64,000 nt of DNA from Torreya grandis (GCA_037957365.1 JARHVA010007800.1:102501-166500); one strand, 5' to 3'. Shown: positions 1 through 13,300, counted from the stretch's first letter. Made by a program: numbers and translations. The notes: a model not told the origin generated them from the sequence alone.

Positions 1-2776
1 ATCATCATTTTTTTCTTGAGACTCTCCACCCTGTTGATGCTTGCCATCCCTACCCATGAAAACCATGTTGTCTTGACCTGCCTGTGGAAATCCATCCTTC
101 ATTATCACTCCTTCCTTCTGAAGATCCTATGCAACAAAATTCATTTGTGCAAGAATCACCCTCTCCTCATTTGTTGCATCTCTTATTGAAATAATTGTAG
201 GATCTACATCTATTTTTTGCTTCAATCAAATGCTTAGATCCATACCATGCTCTTTAATTATTTTCTTCAAAGTGTTGTTTTATTTCTTTAATAAAACCAA
301 CTTTTCATTCAATGTAATTATTGAGGAGATACTTTTGTGGGCATTTTTCAAATTCACATTAAGAAGATGTGCTTCTTTATTCAAATTAATGTGTCAATCA
401 CAAATAAAGGTATTATAATAATCAAAATACATGTTACAGAGAAATAAAACTTACCACAACTTTATCCTTCTCTATTTGGGCAATAGTAACAAGGTTGATA
501 TTTTTAGCCCATTTATTGAAATATGCTTGGGATTCTCCATTTAAATTTTCCAACCTATTTATCATTATATCTAAAATCCTATCATTGTAAACATTGACCA
601 AAGAGATGAATCCATATTGAGCTTGCTAGAATAAAGCATCAATTTTTGAGGGTTTATTTTGAACAAGAGAAAATAAATTCACTCTTTGGGAGTGGTTATG
701 ATAACAAGAATTAATTTATTTGATAAGTGTTTTTACCCTTATCTCTTATTGTTTTAAATCATTAAACTCATCAATAACACCATCCCTCAAATTGGCAAGC
801 AGATTTTCTAAAACTAGATTGTCTAATGAAAAACTAGTAAGGCAATCCTCAGAGACATTTAAATTAGCAGTGTGGGTGGTGAAGAGGTAGTTGGGGAAGA
901 GGTATCCATAAGAGGAACTTGTTAAATCACATTATTAACTTGAATAAATTCATGTGGATTGAATCCACCAATAACCATGGGTCTACTTTCAATGCCAAAA
1001 AAAATCTTCATCTATATCAATCTACTACAAACATGTAAGTCCCTGTGCACTCGAAAGGCCACAAATAGAGAAATTTGGGAAATCAAAAATTTGTAGCATT
1101 CTTCAAATTTGTGTAGGGAGGGTGATGTTATTACCTCTTATTTAAATCTAGATGGGTGTTAGGGGTGGTGGCATACTTTGAGGTCTCCTAATAGATGTTG
1201 GGTGGACTACAAAAAATATATATTCAAAAATGGTAAATTTGAAAACATAAAATTAAAGCAAATTCAAATTGAGTCTATTAATGTTATTACCTGTCAAGGT
1301 GATTGACTCATCCATTTTGATTTTCCATGACAAATTTATCTCTTCCCATCTTGGTGTCCTTGTGGGAGTTGGATCTTGTCATCTCATTGTGCTTGCGAGA
1401 GAGACATAGGTGGTTTCACCTATGGCTTCAAAATGTGTAATTTATACATTTAATTAACTTGAAAATTCTAATAAAATTCAAATCAAAAATAAATTTTTAA
1501 GGGAAAAAATTGATTTTGTTATGTGGAAGAACCCTCAACAATAACATTTCAAGAGTCAATTGTTAAAAAAAACCAATATGAATATTATTTTTTTCCATTA
1601 AATAAAACAAGTAAAAGACATTAACGGAAATTCGGGGGAACCTAGTAGTAGAGATGAAATAAAATAAATTATTGAGAATTTCATAATTCAAAATGAATTG
1701 AATAAAGACTCTATGGACTGTGTATCACCAGATCCCTCTAGAGCACATCAACCTTTACTCACAACCTATTTTATTTTGTCATAAACATGCACTCTCATCT
1801 GTAACAAATAACTAGATAAAAAATGTTTAAATTTGAAATTATATATATATATATAAAGCAAAAAATATGAGACCTAGGAGAACTAAACTTACCTCATATT
1901 CCTCAAGAGACAAAGCATTAACCTTCATTTTTTGATGGAGTGTAGTGGGAATTGTAGTATTCTATATTTTATATAAGGCCTCAAAGTATAAGGCCAAAAT
2001 GTAATTAGAAGATGGAATGGTGCAAGTGTCCTTAGAGAAAGAAAAATTCAACTCTACCCTAATCCTGCTAGATATAAATGTGCACTAGTCACATACAACA
2101 CCTGAGAGAGAATGAATAATATAGTAAACATCCTAGAAGGGAATGTTTGATGGTCTTCTTTACAATAAAATTCTCACTTGAAAGAAATGGACAATAGATT
2201 TAAGAAATAGATTGGTGATTATTTCATAGGGATCCCCATTTGATTTCAACTATCTATAATGAAAATAGAAAAGTAAAACATGCAATTTAATTAAGATACC
2301 AAACTAATTATAATAAATGATTTTGGTATAATTAAGAAATTCTAATTTCATTAATAAATTAAACACTTACCAGTGGGGTCAATGGACACTTTATAGATCG
2401 ACTCCAAGTAATTTTTATCGATGTCGAATAACACAACCTTATTGGTAATAAGACTTGCATTACAATGTGGAAGACCTATTAAATTATGCATATCCAATAG
2501 AGAGGTGCCAAAGGATATGGTTTTATTATTAAACTGGATGTAGAAATGGCTCTCACTATGATTAAAATATCCAACTAGAGATTGTAAGAGGTTGTTGATA
2601 TCCATATTGTATTGAGGCATCTACATCAGGCCTCTGAATTGGAATTGATCAATCCAATCACTAAAGGATTTGGGTTGCTCCAACAGTTAGAGGAAATCTA
2701 GACATAATAGATTTTTGAAAACATCATTCTAGATCCCCCCTAATTGACTCTAAGTTTTCATAGATGTGGAAGCCAT
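1..2776 (-). pseudogene. Decayed multi-exon protein gene of unknown family (3' end beyond window start)
   Basis: I do not recognise this gene. Read on the minus strand, coding-like blocks line up with splice signals. Exon 1 runs from ATG at 2776 to 2371 and ends at GTAAGT; it has stops near its start and a clean 83-codon stretch from 2620. Exon 2 is 2249-1893 (acceptor after ATTATAGATAG, donor GTAAGT). Exon 3 is about 1433-1291 (donor GTAATA). Exon 4 is 1206-1135 (acceptor TTTTTTGTAG). Exon 5 is 1011-455 (donor GTAAGT). A last block, about 400-1, leaves the window and looks lysine/glutamine-rich. Exons 1 and 2, and 3 and 4, join in compatible phase. Each exon carries stops or frameshifts, so this is a pseudogene or a decayed transposon-carried gene. 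The exon 1 segment around SFGTSLLDMHNLIGLP loosely recalls plant-mobile-domain proteins, but that is a weak guess. Its A+T-rich upstream flank (2777-2980) shows only GTAGGTAGGT-type repeats. Confidence 0.5.
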
Positions 2777-2984
2777 TAGAATCCTAAAAAAATTGATCTA
2801 GAAGTAGGTAGGTACTAGGTTTAGGGTTTGGGTAGGTTGAGTTCAAAGTAGGTAGGTTGAATTAGAAGTAGGTTATATGAGAAAAAACTTTTACCCAAAG
2901 TGTTAAAATGAGGTCACTGTAGTGTTACTTATAAGCAAGTATAAGAACTAGAGCAACTGATTGACATGATCATTGATCAGTGAT

Positions 2985-3438
2985 AGGTGTGGTTGCATTC
3001 TATCACATGAAAATATCATGATACATGATATCATCATGGTGTCATGTAGAAGGATTATGATGTACAATAGTAGCATGGTTGTATAGCACCATGAATTTGC
3101 ATGGTACCACATGATAGCATGGGTTGCATAACTCTATGGTATCACATTAGACCATAGTTTTGCATGACACCATGGTGATGTAGGATGGGATAGTGTTGTA
3201 TGGTGGCATAATGGTTTATAACAACATCATGTCACATGACAACATCATGTTGTATGATGTCATGGTGTCACATGACTACATATTATCATGTAATGGCATG
3301 TTATCATGTGACAACATCATGTTGTGTGATGGAATGTGGTCATGTGGCACTATAATGTCATATGAAAACATGTTATCACATGATATCATAGTATCACATG
3401 ATAGCATATTGTCATGTGATAGTATATTATTGTGAAAT
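2985..3438. repeat. 18-bp minisatellite
   Basis: Twelve consecutive units of exactly 18 bp occupy 3223-3438, each a variant of aaCATgTTaTCACATGAt. The same period can be followed upstream, with small register slips, to about 2985. Units contain the near-palindrome ATCACATGAT/TCATGTGA, so either strand could form short hairpins. An open frame at 3193-3435 is only the translation of the repeat (a six-residue period such as NIMSHD, NIMLYD) and is not a gene. Confidence 0.85.
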
Positions 3439-3669
3439 AGTGATTACTACCACCTAGTGGTGTCATTTTTCCCAATAATGTATTGATGGCTAGGAGTATA
3501 ATGTTTCCATCAACAATATGATTCCCAATGGTGTAATGAGTTGAATAGCATGTAGTCTTACATTAGCATAGTATCATAGAAAATAAAGGGTAATTTTCCA
3601 CCTACACTGTGTACTTTGATTCACCAAAAGAGTGAATTAGATTTACCTAAACAAACCTAGGGGGTTTCC

Positions 3670-3885
3670 ATCATGTCCTCTTAAAGTGAACCTTGATGAA
3701 GATTTTAAATTGATTATCAACCAAGTGATAGATCATTAGTAGACCAAAGATTACAAGATTATTCCTTATAAGAAAAAGGTGAGCCATCTTAAATAGAGCT
3801 TTGAACACATCCAATTTGAATAGATCCTGTGTTAAAAATAGGACTAAAAATGCAATGGTAGTAATTGGTTTATTAATATAAACCA
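3670..3885 (+). pseudogene. RNase H C-terminal fragment of element A
   Basis: In broken plus-strand frames the segment reads like the end of a plant Ty3 RNase H: a FKLIINQV block, then TKDYKIIPYKK, then a decayed counterpart of the final DAMATIGSL-type stretch (here KNAMVVIGLLI). Several stops interrupt it. The equivalent part of element B lies at 54,300-54,490. In its family this enzyme degrades the RNA strand of the RNA:DNA hybrid during reverse transcription; the fragment cannot be active. The open frame on the opposite strand here is a shadow. Confidence 0.55.
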
Positions 3886-4200
3886 TAGATCATGTTCTAT
3901 ATTTTTAGTTCTTTATGAAACATCTCTTGAAACCATCTCAAAAACATTCAAAATATGAAATGAGGTGTAATATTACTGGTACCAGTTCATCATGATACTT
4001 TGATATATATGCCTACCTTCATCATAATATTATCCATTATAATGTTTCCCTTAATAAATGAATGGATTCCACTCATAATACCTCTTTTTATACCATACTT
4101 ACTACCACACTCTATCATAGATGATAATATGGAAATCTACTTTATTATTTAGCATTGGTATATTCTAGATTAGTGCTTTAAAAATTACACAAATGGATTT

Positions 4201-5256
4201 GTAGGGCCTATATCAATAGGATGGTCCTTTATAATGAAATATTATATATAGATTATTACTATCCTACTATGGAGGATGACGCATGTGCTTATGTAAAGAA
4301 GTGTGTGTCTTGTCAGAAGTATACCAATATCACTCATGTACTAGTTCAAGCACTTCAACTGATCACCATGCCATGGCCATTTTCCACAAGGGTACTCAAT
4401 CTCATAGGTAAAATAAATCCTTCTTCTTTAGATGGCCATAAATATATCTTCATTGTAATTGAATATTTTACAAAGTTGGTTGAAGCCATTCCACTCACAT
4501 AAATGGTAAGAAAATTTACAAATTCATCCTATATCATCTTATTTATTGCTTTGGCATTACTTCTAACCTCATTTATAATAATGATAGCTTCTCTATAAAT
4601 AGGTATGTCAAAGACCTGTATGCCAATACCTTATCAAGTAACATATTTACAACACCTATTTTCCTTAAATCAATGGACAAGCCAAAGCATCTAACAAAAC
4701 CCTAGTCTAAATCCTTAAAAACATTATTGATGCTTTTGGCCATGATTGGCATTTAAAACTTTTTTCCACCCTCTGAACCTACCATACCAATACATAAACC
4801 CTAATAATAGCCACACTATATTCCCTCATTTATGGAACTGAAGCTATTATCCCTATAAATATTGAGTTACCTTCCTTTCACATTTCATTATAGTATATAA
4901 TTGATGAGAAAGATTATGAAATTTACTAGTTTCAAAAATTAGAACTACTTGATGAAAACTACATAGTTACTTTGAATAATCTTTAGGCACATTAAAAAAA
5001 GTTGCATCGTATCTAAACTAAGTGTATCAAACCCAAAGACTTTGAACTTGGTGATCTCATCTTGAAAGAGAACTATAATAAAACTAATGCCTCCCATGAT
5101 AATAAAGGAAATTTTCAGCCTAAATGGTTGGGCCCATTCATCATTATAACTTACTATTGATCTAAAGCATACATATTAGATACACTAGATGGAAAAGAGC
5201 TAGATGAGCTCATGAATATTATGCATCTAAAGAATTTTTACATTTTATTTTATTAA
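4201..5256 (+). pseudogene. Ty3 integrase of element A
   Basis: The open stretch 4221-4502 carries the end of the zinc-binding domain (YYYPTMEDDACAYVKKC, CVSCQ) and the start of the catalytic core (PWPFS, LIGKINPSS, DGHKYIF, FTKLVEAIPLT). Beyond 4502 homology continues through stops and frame changes: the NGQAKASNKT equivalent near 4672-4700, the ELPSF equivalent near 4865, and a C-terminal DLILK/NKGNFQPKWLGPF-like stretch at 5050-5150, ending with an MHLKNFY-like tail at 5220-5256. Integrases of this family insert element cDNA into the host genome. Here the first catalytic Asp is Asn (AAT, 4398-4400) and the Glu is Lys (AAA, 4684-4686), so the enzyme is dead even apart from the stops. Confidence 0.8.
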
Positions 5257-7386
5257 ACATTATCTATGAGGATCCATACTTAGGGGAATATCCTAAAAAA
5301 ATCTTCCCTTCATCCCACTTCTAATTGTGTCATTTTATCTTGATCTTATTCCTCCTTCCTATTATCAATTATAATCTTCATTTTGGTTAATAGGTGTAGA
5401 AGATAATTTCAGATGCCATAATTTAGTTAAAGTTTCAATTATATCATTCAAATTTTGTTTCCATCAACACATATTTAAAGATAGTATCTTAACATGTGTA
5501 TGCATGGTTTCCTTGCATGGCATTTTCAGACAATGCATCTTTTATCTCTTTCTCAAACCTGTACCTTTTTTTTGTTCATGTGTTATTCCTATTTTCCACC
5601 CTGATGTAGATTCATAGTATCTTTTGTTTTAGTTAGAACTACATTGACCTGAGATTCATATGGACTATGTAAGTAGTGCTCAATGTATGAGGTTAGTTTG
5701 GTCACCCCCTTTTCCCATGCTCTTGTTATGTTGTAAGCCTCTTTGTTACTTACCAAAATATCCTTGTAAATAGCTTGTTATAAAAACATGAAAACCTTAA
5801 AATTTTAAATATAAAAAACAAACTTAAAAATAAAAATAAATAAAAAAATGGATTAAAATATCCATGAGAAATATAAATTTGCAAAATATTTACTTATTTT
5901 ATCATCCTATTCACTAGTGGTCTTTGGCTTTGTTTTGGATGGTGAAATTTGTTATATATGATAGATGGAAATCCATTATCTAATCATGATCATTTCCAAT
6001 TTACCATTTCCATTCCTTAATTTACACACCCATTTATGGGAGAACTACAATGTCCTGAGGTCCACATGAACTATGTAGGAAGTGCTTAGATGCATGGGGC
6101 ATCTCAAGTTAGCTCGACCGCTCTTATTCCAATCCATTTTTATTTATTTATCTAAATGTTCTTACCATTTTGTGAGCATAATTTTCCTATTATTCCTCTA
6201 AAATAAAACCTCTTATTTATCATCATTTATCTTCTTTCCCACATCCTTGGGAGAATTATATTTGGCCTTAATTCGATTGAACTATGTAGGTATCATCCAC
6301 TTATATAGGGAATTTGGAGATAGCTCGACCACCCCTTATTTTTTCTTCTATTCCCCATTTTATATCAATTTCCATCTTGACTTATCATTTGACCTCTATA
6401 TCTTAGGGGAAAATATCCAAGAATAATGCCTTATATTCACACACACACACACAAATGGTTAACTATTTTATTTATGCATTGTTTATTTTTTATTGTGGTT
6501 GATGTGTTTATTTACTTTTGGTTGAGAAAAAAGATGTTTTATATTGATTTTATTTTTGATTTGTGTTTGCTTGTTTGTTTCATTTTTTTTAATTGCCTTG
6601 ACTCGATCTATTATGCCAACGGGTCATCATCATGGTGATTCCTTTCACATAGTTGTACTTGACTCCATCCATTGACATTCATCAACATTAACATCATGGA
6701 TTTTATCATTGGTATATTTTTTTGATTTTATATTGGATCAAGGTTCAGTCCTTATGAACATTGTGGCTTGGTCATCATGGTGCATACCATTAGGTGCTAC
6801 ATCAAAAATCAAGTGCTAATAGTCTCATTTATAATGTCATAGTAAAGATCTCCTTGTCTACTTCCTATAACTAGATAAATGAATCCCATGAATAATTTAT
6901 ATGTTACCAATGATACATATCAATAAATGAGAATATAAAAAAAATCATAAATAACTTCTCAAGCATGATCAAATATTGATATTGCATGGCTTAGTGTATT
7001 ACATGTATAATATACATAATCATGTTAGACTATTATATTCTTCCTTCAAGGCCCATTTCTGGCTTTCCTTGACCATTTTCCATTGCATTTTATTCAACAA
7101 TCCTCTTTTTTCAACCTATTTTACTTATGGATAGGGAATTTTATTCAATTTGAGGGCCTGTTCATTTTAAATTTTTTCCTAATTGTTCCATAAATGGGGT
7201 ATCGAGGGCTAATCAAGTGTCCTGTAGGGAATCAATTTGGGTTTATCAAATCATAATTTTAAAAATATAAGAGTGTATACATCATTATTCAAGCATTATA
7301 AATTTTATTCTTAATGATATTTTCATTCTTTGAAAATACGTTATGATGCCTAGTGTCTCATAATGCCTTATCAAATAGGGGCAAAA
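5257..7386 (+). other. Noncoding 3' region of element A
   Basis: No convincing gene is present. Three diverged copies of a motif of the form GAACTACA..G..CTGAG...ACTATGTAGG...CTCGACC lie at 5636-5707, 6042-6122 and 6252-6336. A short CA microsatellite sits near 6436-6451. The stretch 6620-7380 is recognisably similar to 57,190-58,142 in element B (for example GATTTTATCATTGGT against GTTTTTATCATTGGT), which identifies it as retrotransposon 3' sequence. Confidence 0.65.
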
Positions 7387-8459
7387 GGTAGATACTTCAT
7401 TTTAATCACTCTTGTGTCAAAAATATAATCGAAATCAACTTTTTATAATCATATGAAAATTAAAATGGAAATAAAAAATGGACCCAATTTACTTTTAAAA
7501 CTATCATTTTAACCCAAAATCATAATGGCACATCCCTAATTAGGGTAATGTATTGTATTACATCATTAATCTAATCTAATGTATCCTAAATCAAATCAAC
7601 CCCTTATAAGTGTTATCGCAAGATAATTAAATGGATATTTTATTGATAAAAATAATGTTGTAATTTAAACATTCTGATAATTTCTAATCTATCACCTTGA
7701 TTAATTATCCTAATCATTCCTCTAATTGAAAATTCCATAAATCGAGAATTATCTCTTTTCCTAAAATGAAAATTGACTTTATTGCCTCATAGAGGATGTC
7801 ATAAGGGAAATTAAATGGAATGGATTGTTGGAAAGGTGTCTCATGACATGACTATTTACACACTCTCTTACACCCCTCTTACAAACTCCAAGAGGATTAA
7901 TGACTACATTTTTCTTCTAACATGCCTTCCACACACCAAAAAGATCTTAAATGACATATATTACACACTCCATGTGTGTTATCATGATTTTTTAGGACTC
8001 ATCCTCCAACATTGATCTTGATCTTAGATTAATAGTTCACAAACATTCAAAAAATCTATAAATACAAGGGATTTTAGCCACATTATAGACAAGCTTCTTC
8101 ATGTGAACTTACTCTGCCTAATTATAAAAGGAGATTTAAAAAATTATCATGCCAAACCAAGACAATAATAAGGTGTATAAGAGTAAATATGCTTCCCATA
8201 TATGGAATCAATCATTTCCAAATATTTCATAGCATAAAAACTGAGCTCAACCTCTTCAACTTGATTCTCAAGCAAATCTTCAAAGAAGGTATAAATATAG
8301 TTTTCATCTTCTAATTTGTAGTTCTTTCTTGTTTTCCTTATAACTCAACATAGGTATTAGGTTTATGATGTTAGTTCTTTATGTTTTATCTGATTTCATT
8401 CAATAAAAATTTGATTAACCTCTTTCAGATTTCTAGTCTATGGTAGGTAGTTAGTACTT
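7387..8459 (+). repeat. 3' LTR of element A (end approximate)
   Basis: It starts right after the purine tract AAATAGGGGCAAAA with GGTAGATAC, matching the TGTAGA.. LTR start of element B with one change. It contains a TATA-like TCTATAAATACAAG at about 8054, followed by GCCACAT as in B's LTR (44,033 onwards), and an AATAAA polyadenylation-like signal near 8402. It merges with the X1 LTR at about 8460; the exact junction cannot be fixed by eye. Confidence 0.5.
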
Positions 8460-9158
8460 ACAAACCTTATTGATCCAAAACACAATCCCCTAAAATAATC
8501 TCCATTCCCTCTATGGGTTCACTTTCCCTATTTGGGTTTATAAGAATTAGTTAAATTTCCTAGAGAGGCACATGTAATTTAAAAAAGGATATCAAGGATT
8601 TCATAGCCCCATTATTGATAATAGATTCTTCAAATTATTTCTACTTTCCTGTTATTTGTCAGAAATGTATTGTGTATAGTTCTAGTTGCTAGAAATAATG
8701 AGTATATAGTCCTTGTAAGTTTCTCAAGTCATTGCAATTTTTATAGGTTCTCACTATCTTTCCTTTAAAACTCTCATCTTATTATCATAATATGATGATT
8801 GTTTATATATTCACATGAAAATATGATATTACTTTAAACCCTTATCTTTCTAATTGTTAAACTAAAATTAAAGTTAGAATTTATTTTGATTTTATTATTT
8901 TACATCAAGTTAAATTTAATTGCATATTGTATAGATAAATGTAATTCAAATTTGATTTACATCCATATATTCACACTACTCTAATGTAGCACATAAGGGT
9001 TGATTATAGGCATTGTTCAAAAGTTATAGCTCCACCTAATTTAGAATCATAGGCAAGTTATAATGAGTTAACAAGACACCCCCTTCACACCATAATGTAT
9101 GATCATTTGGGTAATGAATAAATATTGTGTTATCTAAAAATGTCTTCTATGTTTTTAA
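8460..9158 (+). repeat. 5' LTR of element X1, first part (split by F1)
   Basis: About 650 bp align by eye with 21,600-22,260 (LTR of X2); for example both carry CACACTACTCTAATGTA and ATAATGAGTTAAC / GTAATGAGTTAATG. The match to X2 continues on the far side of element F1 at 17,436, which shows that F1 inserted into this LTR. The flanks of F1 share TATGTTTTTAA (9148-9158 and 17,436-17,446), a candidate target duplication that is longer than the usual 5 bp and so may be partly coincidental. Confidence 0.6.
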
Positions 9159-10366
9159 TTAACAGTTTTAAGAATATTGAAGTCTTATTCTTAATTTAGT
9201 TAAGATTTTGAGTTAATTAAATTAGTAAATAATATTGGGATAATTAAGCTACTAATTTTTATAATTTGATTGTAATTTAAACATTTATAAAAATATTAAT
9301 AAATAAAGATAAATGTAACTTACCTTAAACAAGATTGAGATAACTGAGATAGAATATGGTACTAGTTGTGTAGGACTAAGACACTATCAAAAATAAGGAT
9401 CTAGCTTTCATTCGATGAAAGGACAAGAGCATCAAAAATAGGACATTTCAAGGTCTAGTGCTATAGTCCAGGTCCTACCACTATTGTCCAAACTAGTCAT
9501 AGAGATCTAAATTTTTAGGTTTTATCTATTGTCCCTGTGTTAGTTCACCTATGAAATGTTAAGTCTTGACTATCGATGAATCTCCTTGTAGAGATAATTT
9601 AATCTCTAATCCTAAGTCTTTATTATGATTGAACTTGAATTAAAAACTTGGAGAAAGAGGGGGGTGATTAGTGTGTGTAAGATGCACTGAATATGTATCC
9701 ACACCTCTTATGTTGGCACGCTACCTACATACTAATAACCTAAAGAGGGATCAAGCCATATGTAGTTCTCCCACTTGATGTGCTTTATGTAGTAGTGTAA
9801 TGAAGATGCAAAAATGCTAAATTGGGTATGCTTGAGGTGGTTAGGGACTGGTATAAGGGTTTGAATAAGCTTGTGGTTGTATTAGATGGTTATATGTAGA
9901 GAATAGGGAAATATGCATGAGTATTATTACTTGTATTCTTTCTTATTTTGTGATATTTTCCAATCCCTTCTAAAAGAACTTTGAATGGGATTCTATAGAG
10001 ATCTATTAGTCATAGTTTAGATGCATTCATTCTATCTCAACATAATGAAGAAGAAGAATCAAGAAAAAATGGTCATTTGGGCTCAAAAGGTGATTGGATA
10101 GGGGCACTAAAAATGGGACACCCTAGGGTCCAACACTATAGTATAACTTGGGTACTATTATCCTGAGGGTATAATACCTAGGGGGATAAATTTGTCATGG
10201 GAAAAATAGCTTAATTGAGATAGAATCAGGTCTTAGAAGTCTACGAATGATTTGTAATCAATAAAAAGGTGAATATAATGGTAATGAGAGCATGCAAAAG
10301 GGACCTATGGGTTGGGTGTCACAATCCACACTCAAGCTACCAATTTTCACATTTTATATGACTATA
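9159..10366 (-). repeat. 3' LTR of F1
   Basis: It matches 16,240-17,430 almost throughout (shared TAATATTGGGATAATTAAGC, AGAGGGATCAAGCCATATG, CTCAAGCTACCAATTTTCAC) with scattered substitutions and small indels, so the insertion is old. In element orientation it begins near TATAGTCATATAAAATGTG just after the G-run polypurine tract. It carries the conserved GAACTACAT motif at 9717-9772 (minus). Confidence 0.85.
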
Positions 10367-10368
10367 TT

Positions 10369-10383
10369 TGCCCCCCCCCTTTA
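10369..10383 (-). other. Polypurine tract of F1
   Basis: On the minus strand this reads TAAAGGGGGGGGGCAA and abuts the 3' LTR. Polypurine tracts prime plus-strand DNA synthesis in LTR retrotransposons. Element C has an equivalent 12-G tract at 61,550-61,561 followed by TGTAATC, which supports the assignment. Confidence 0.7.
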
Positions 10384-13300
10384 TTCTAGTGAGTAGCAAA
10401 GCAAAATACTAGGATAAAGGAAAAATAGAAAGTATACCTAAACTTACCAACAAGGGTGAAGCTCATGAAGATATGTAATGTTGGGTGTGCATAAAGAGAG
10501 AAATTTTTGAAGTGTAAATATATAAGAGAAAACAAAGAGTAGATCAGTTCTTACTAGATACACTATATCATAGATACAAATGTATAAAGTTGGGTAAGAG
10601 AAAGAGGAAGAGAAAGGAACAAATACACCTCATTAGGTACATGAACTAATACAAAACCTATTGTAATGATGGATTATGTTGAGTAATACTATGTATGTGT
10701 TTTACTAATAGTAATAATGTGAATAGAGTTAAGTGCTCAATTCCCTAAGAATGGCTCAAGAATGCAAAGGTTGGCCCTTTGGCTCCATCATCACCCACTA
10801 AGTGAAGTTATGTGATCGTATGTGTCCTAATTAATGTTTGGACCATGTGTCCAATCCCTCTAAGTAGGTGGGTCAAGAATACAAAATCTCTCTAGTCCTT
10901 TGGATCCATCATTGTCCTATGAAGTGAAGTTATGAGTTGATATCAGTATGAAATGTGTGTCATATGAGATGGCTCCTGAATCCCATGAATGTACTATAAT
11001 TTGATAACTTGGAATGTATATAAAAATGTGTGCTAAAAACTAGGCCAATCTTGGCCAATTTGGAAAAAGGTGGAGATTAGGCTTATATGGAAAGCCACTC
11101 CAAAACTGGGCAATAGGCTTATGTGGAAGCCACTCAAAAATGTAGAGGTTAGGGATATATGAAATATAATCCAAAATGATAACAACCACATGCAAATAGA
11201 GTAAGACATGTAAATACTGAGAATGCTTAGGTAATATTCTGAACTCAAAAAGAAAAGAAGACCAATGTTCCTTGCACATTACCACCAATCACTGGTGTTT
11301 ATAACATGGATTATGATCAATAATTTATACCAACTACCCAATCTAAAACTAGAAGTGAGAGCCATCATGTCGTGCATGATGCCCCTTATATCTATATTTT
11401 GTGAGAAAAACTATACTTAAACTATTGAATCTAAACTGGTATGTGTGTGAAAAACTATATCTAAGATTACCTTTCTACTTGTTCCTAAAAAATTTGGGTT
11501 TTTTTCTATTTGGATAGAAGTGTCAAAAATAAGACACCTAGTGTTCAATGTTTTTGTCCATGTCTGACATTGTTGTTCTTTGCTAAAACTGAGGACTATT
11601 CTAGAATCATCACTATTTTTTGGTTTGTTCTACCTAGTTTGACCTTTGATTACTATTCTAAGTGTTTTGGAAATTTATTCTTTAGCCGGTAGGAGCTCTG
11701 ATCTTTATGATAAAACCCTTGTTTATTTCCCCCTTTTTTGAGGGTAGGAATGAAGACCCTATAATGACTACCCTCAGAATAAATAGCCTTGCAAGTGTGT
11801 TATGTTTTTAAATACATCATATAGCAATGATAATCGACAAGATATCTCAAGATATATCATGGTTTGTGATGGATATTTTTAAATCAAATAGGGGTATGCT
11901 TAGATATATATAACAATGAAATAACATGTGTAATATACTGAATTGAAATTGGAAATGTTAGTTGTTAGTTTTCAAGTATGGATAGAGCATGATGTCTATC
12001 ATGGCATCCAAGAAATCAAGATAATGCATGATGTGGATCATGAAATTGCAAACAGTGAGAATACAATTAAGAATCATACAAGAGTGACCAAGGGGACAAG
12101 CAAATAAGGGACAAGGGCAAATGTCACTCAAAATAGAAAGCAAGCATACAAGGCATGTTCAAATGCCACATAAACATAAAAATTAAATAATAAACGTTGG
12201 CACAAGGGCAAACAAGCACATAAAAGATTACAATCAAAGGACATTGGTAAATTTCCTAAGGCATGCACAAGAATAGAAGCAAAGGACATTGGCAAATGTC
12301 CTAAGACACATACTTGAGATAAAATAGGCACTAAGAAATGAAATCACATTTAGTTACATAAAGCAAGAAATGATTACATGTAATATACTATAAATACAAT
12401 CAAATCTAACTAATCAAATCAAGAAATGAAAGTATGCAAGACATAGATTACAAGACTAGGTATATGCTAAGAAATACACAAGTGTTATATACTAGTGAGT
12501 ATCGATAGAGTAATTTGTGTAAGCTAGTAAGTAATGTGTATCAACATGATAACTAGAGTGTGTGGTGTAGGAATGACATAACCTAGATGGTGTAGTCATG
12601 TATAAGATGCCTCCAATGAGTAGATATATCAATCTATGTTTTGAATGTAGAAGTAGGATGCCCCCTCAATGAGTAGAGTGAAGCAATCAAAGATCTAGAA
12701 GTCACTACACACACTCAAAAAAGATCAAGTGAATCATGTTAATGTAGATAAATCAAAAAATAATAGATAGAACAATAAATTTAAGTCTAGCGTGGTCATA
12801 TAAATGTAATGCATGGATAATGCATACAATTGAAATGTTTTTAAATTTTTGAATATTTGAATGTTTTTTGTATTTTTGATATATTTGATTTTTTTTAATT
12901 TTGAAATTTTGTATTTTTTTTGTGATTTTGGAATATATTTGAATGTTTTTTGTATTTTTGATATGAGCTATGCACAATCAATCATAAGGAGACTATGTAC
13001 ATGAAATACTAAGAAGCTATGTACAAGTAAGCAAAAAGAAACTATGTATAAGTAATTGAAAGGTAGTTATATACAATCAAGACTAGGAAGAAGTGATACT
13101 AATTGATGAGTCTCATGAGAAGAGACTACCTATGATGGTGTATTGTATCTAGGAGAGGTATTTTTCATAATCATGAAGTATGATGGAAGCGCTGAGACTG
13201 TGGCTCTAAAAGTTGTGTATATTGTAAATTCTCTAAAATATCTAAAGTAAAAATTGATTGTGGGGTCCCCCTATAAATTTGATAAGTAGATACAACTTTA

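Larger units (their letters stand above)
3600..8459 (+). mobile_element. Ty3-type LTR retrotransposon A, 5'-truncated
   Basis: The order of parts is RNase H tail (3670-3885), integrase (4201-5256), a 2.1-kb noncoding 3' region, a short purine tract (AAATAGGGGCAAAA, near 7375) and an LTR from about 7387. The same arrangement and recognisably similar 3' sequence occur in element B (55,867-58,640), so the two belong to related families. LTR, gag, protease and RT on the 5' side are absent; the minisatellite lies immediately upstream. The 5' limit is approximate. Confidence 0.7.

Noticed and set aside
2985..3438. CRISPR-like array
   Set aside because: The units are contiguous 18-mers without unique spacers, in a plant-type context. 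It is a minisatellite.
6426..6638. Open frame with a His-Thr run
   Set aside because: The start is a CA microsatellite; the rest is a T-rich hydrophobic translation in retrotransposon 3' sequence.
7815..8015. 66-codon frame in the LTR of element A
   Set aside because: It lies inside an LTR between the purine tract and the TATA-like site; no motif and no counterpart in B's LTR.
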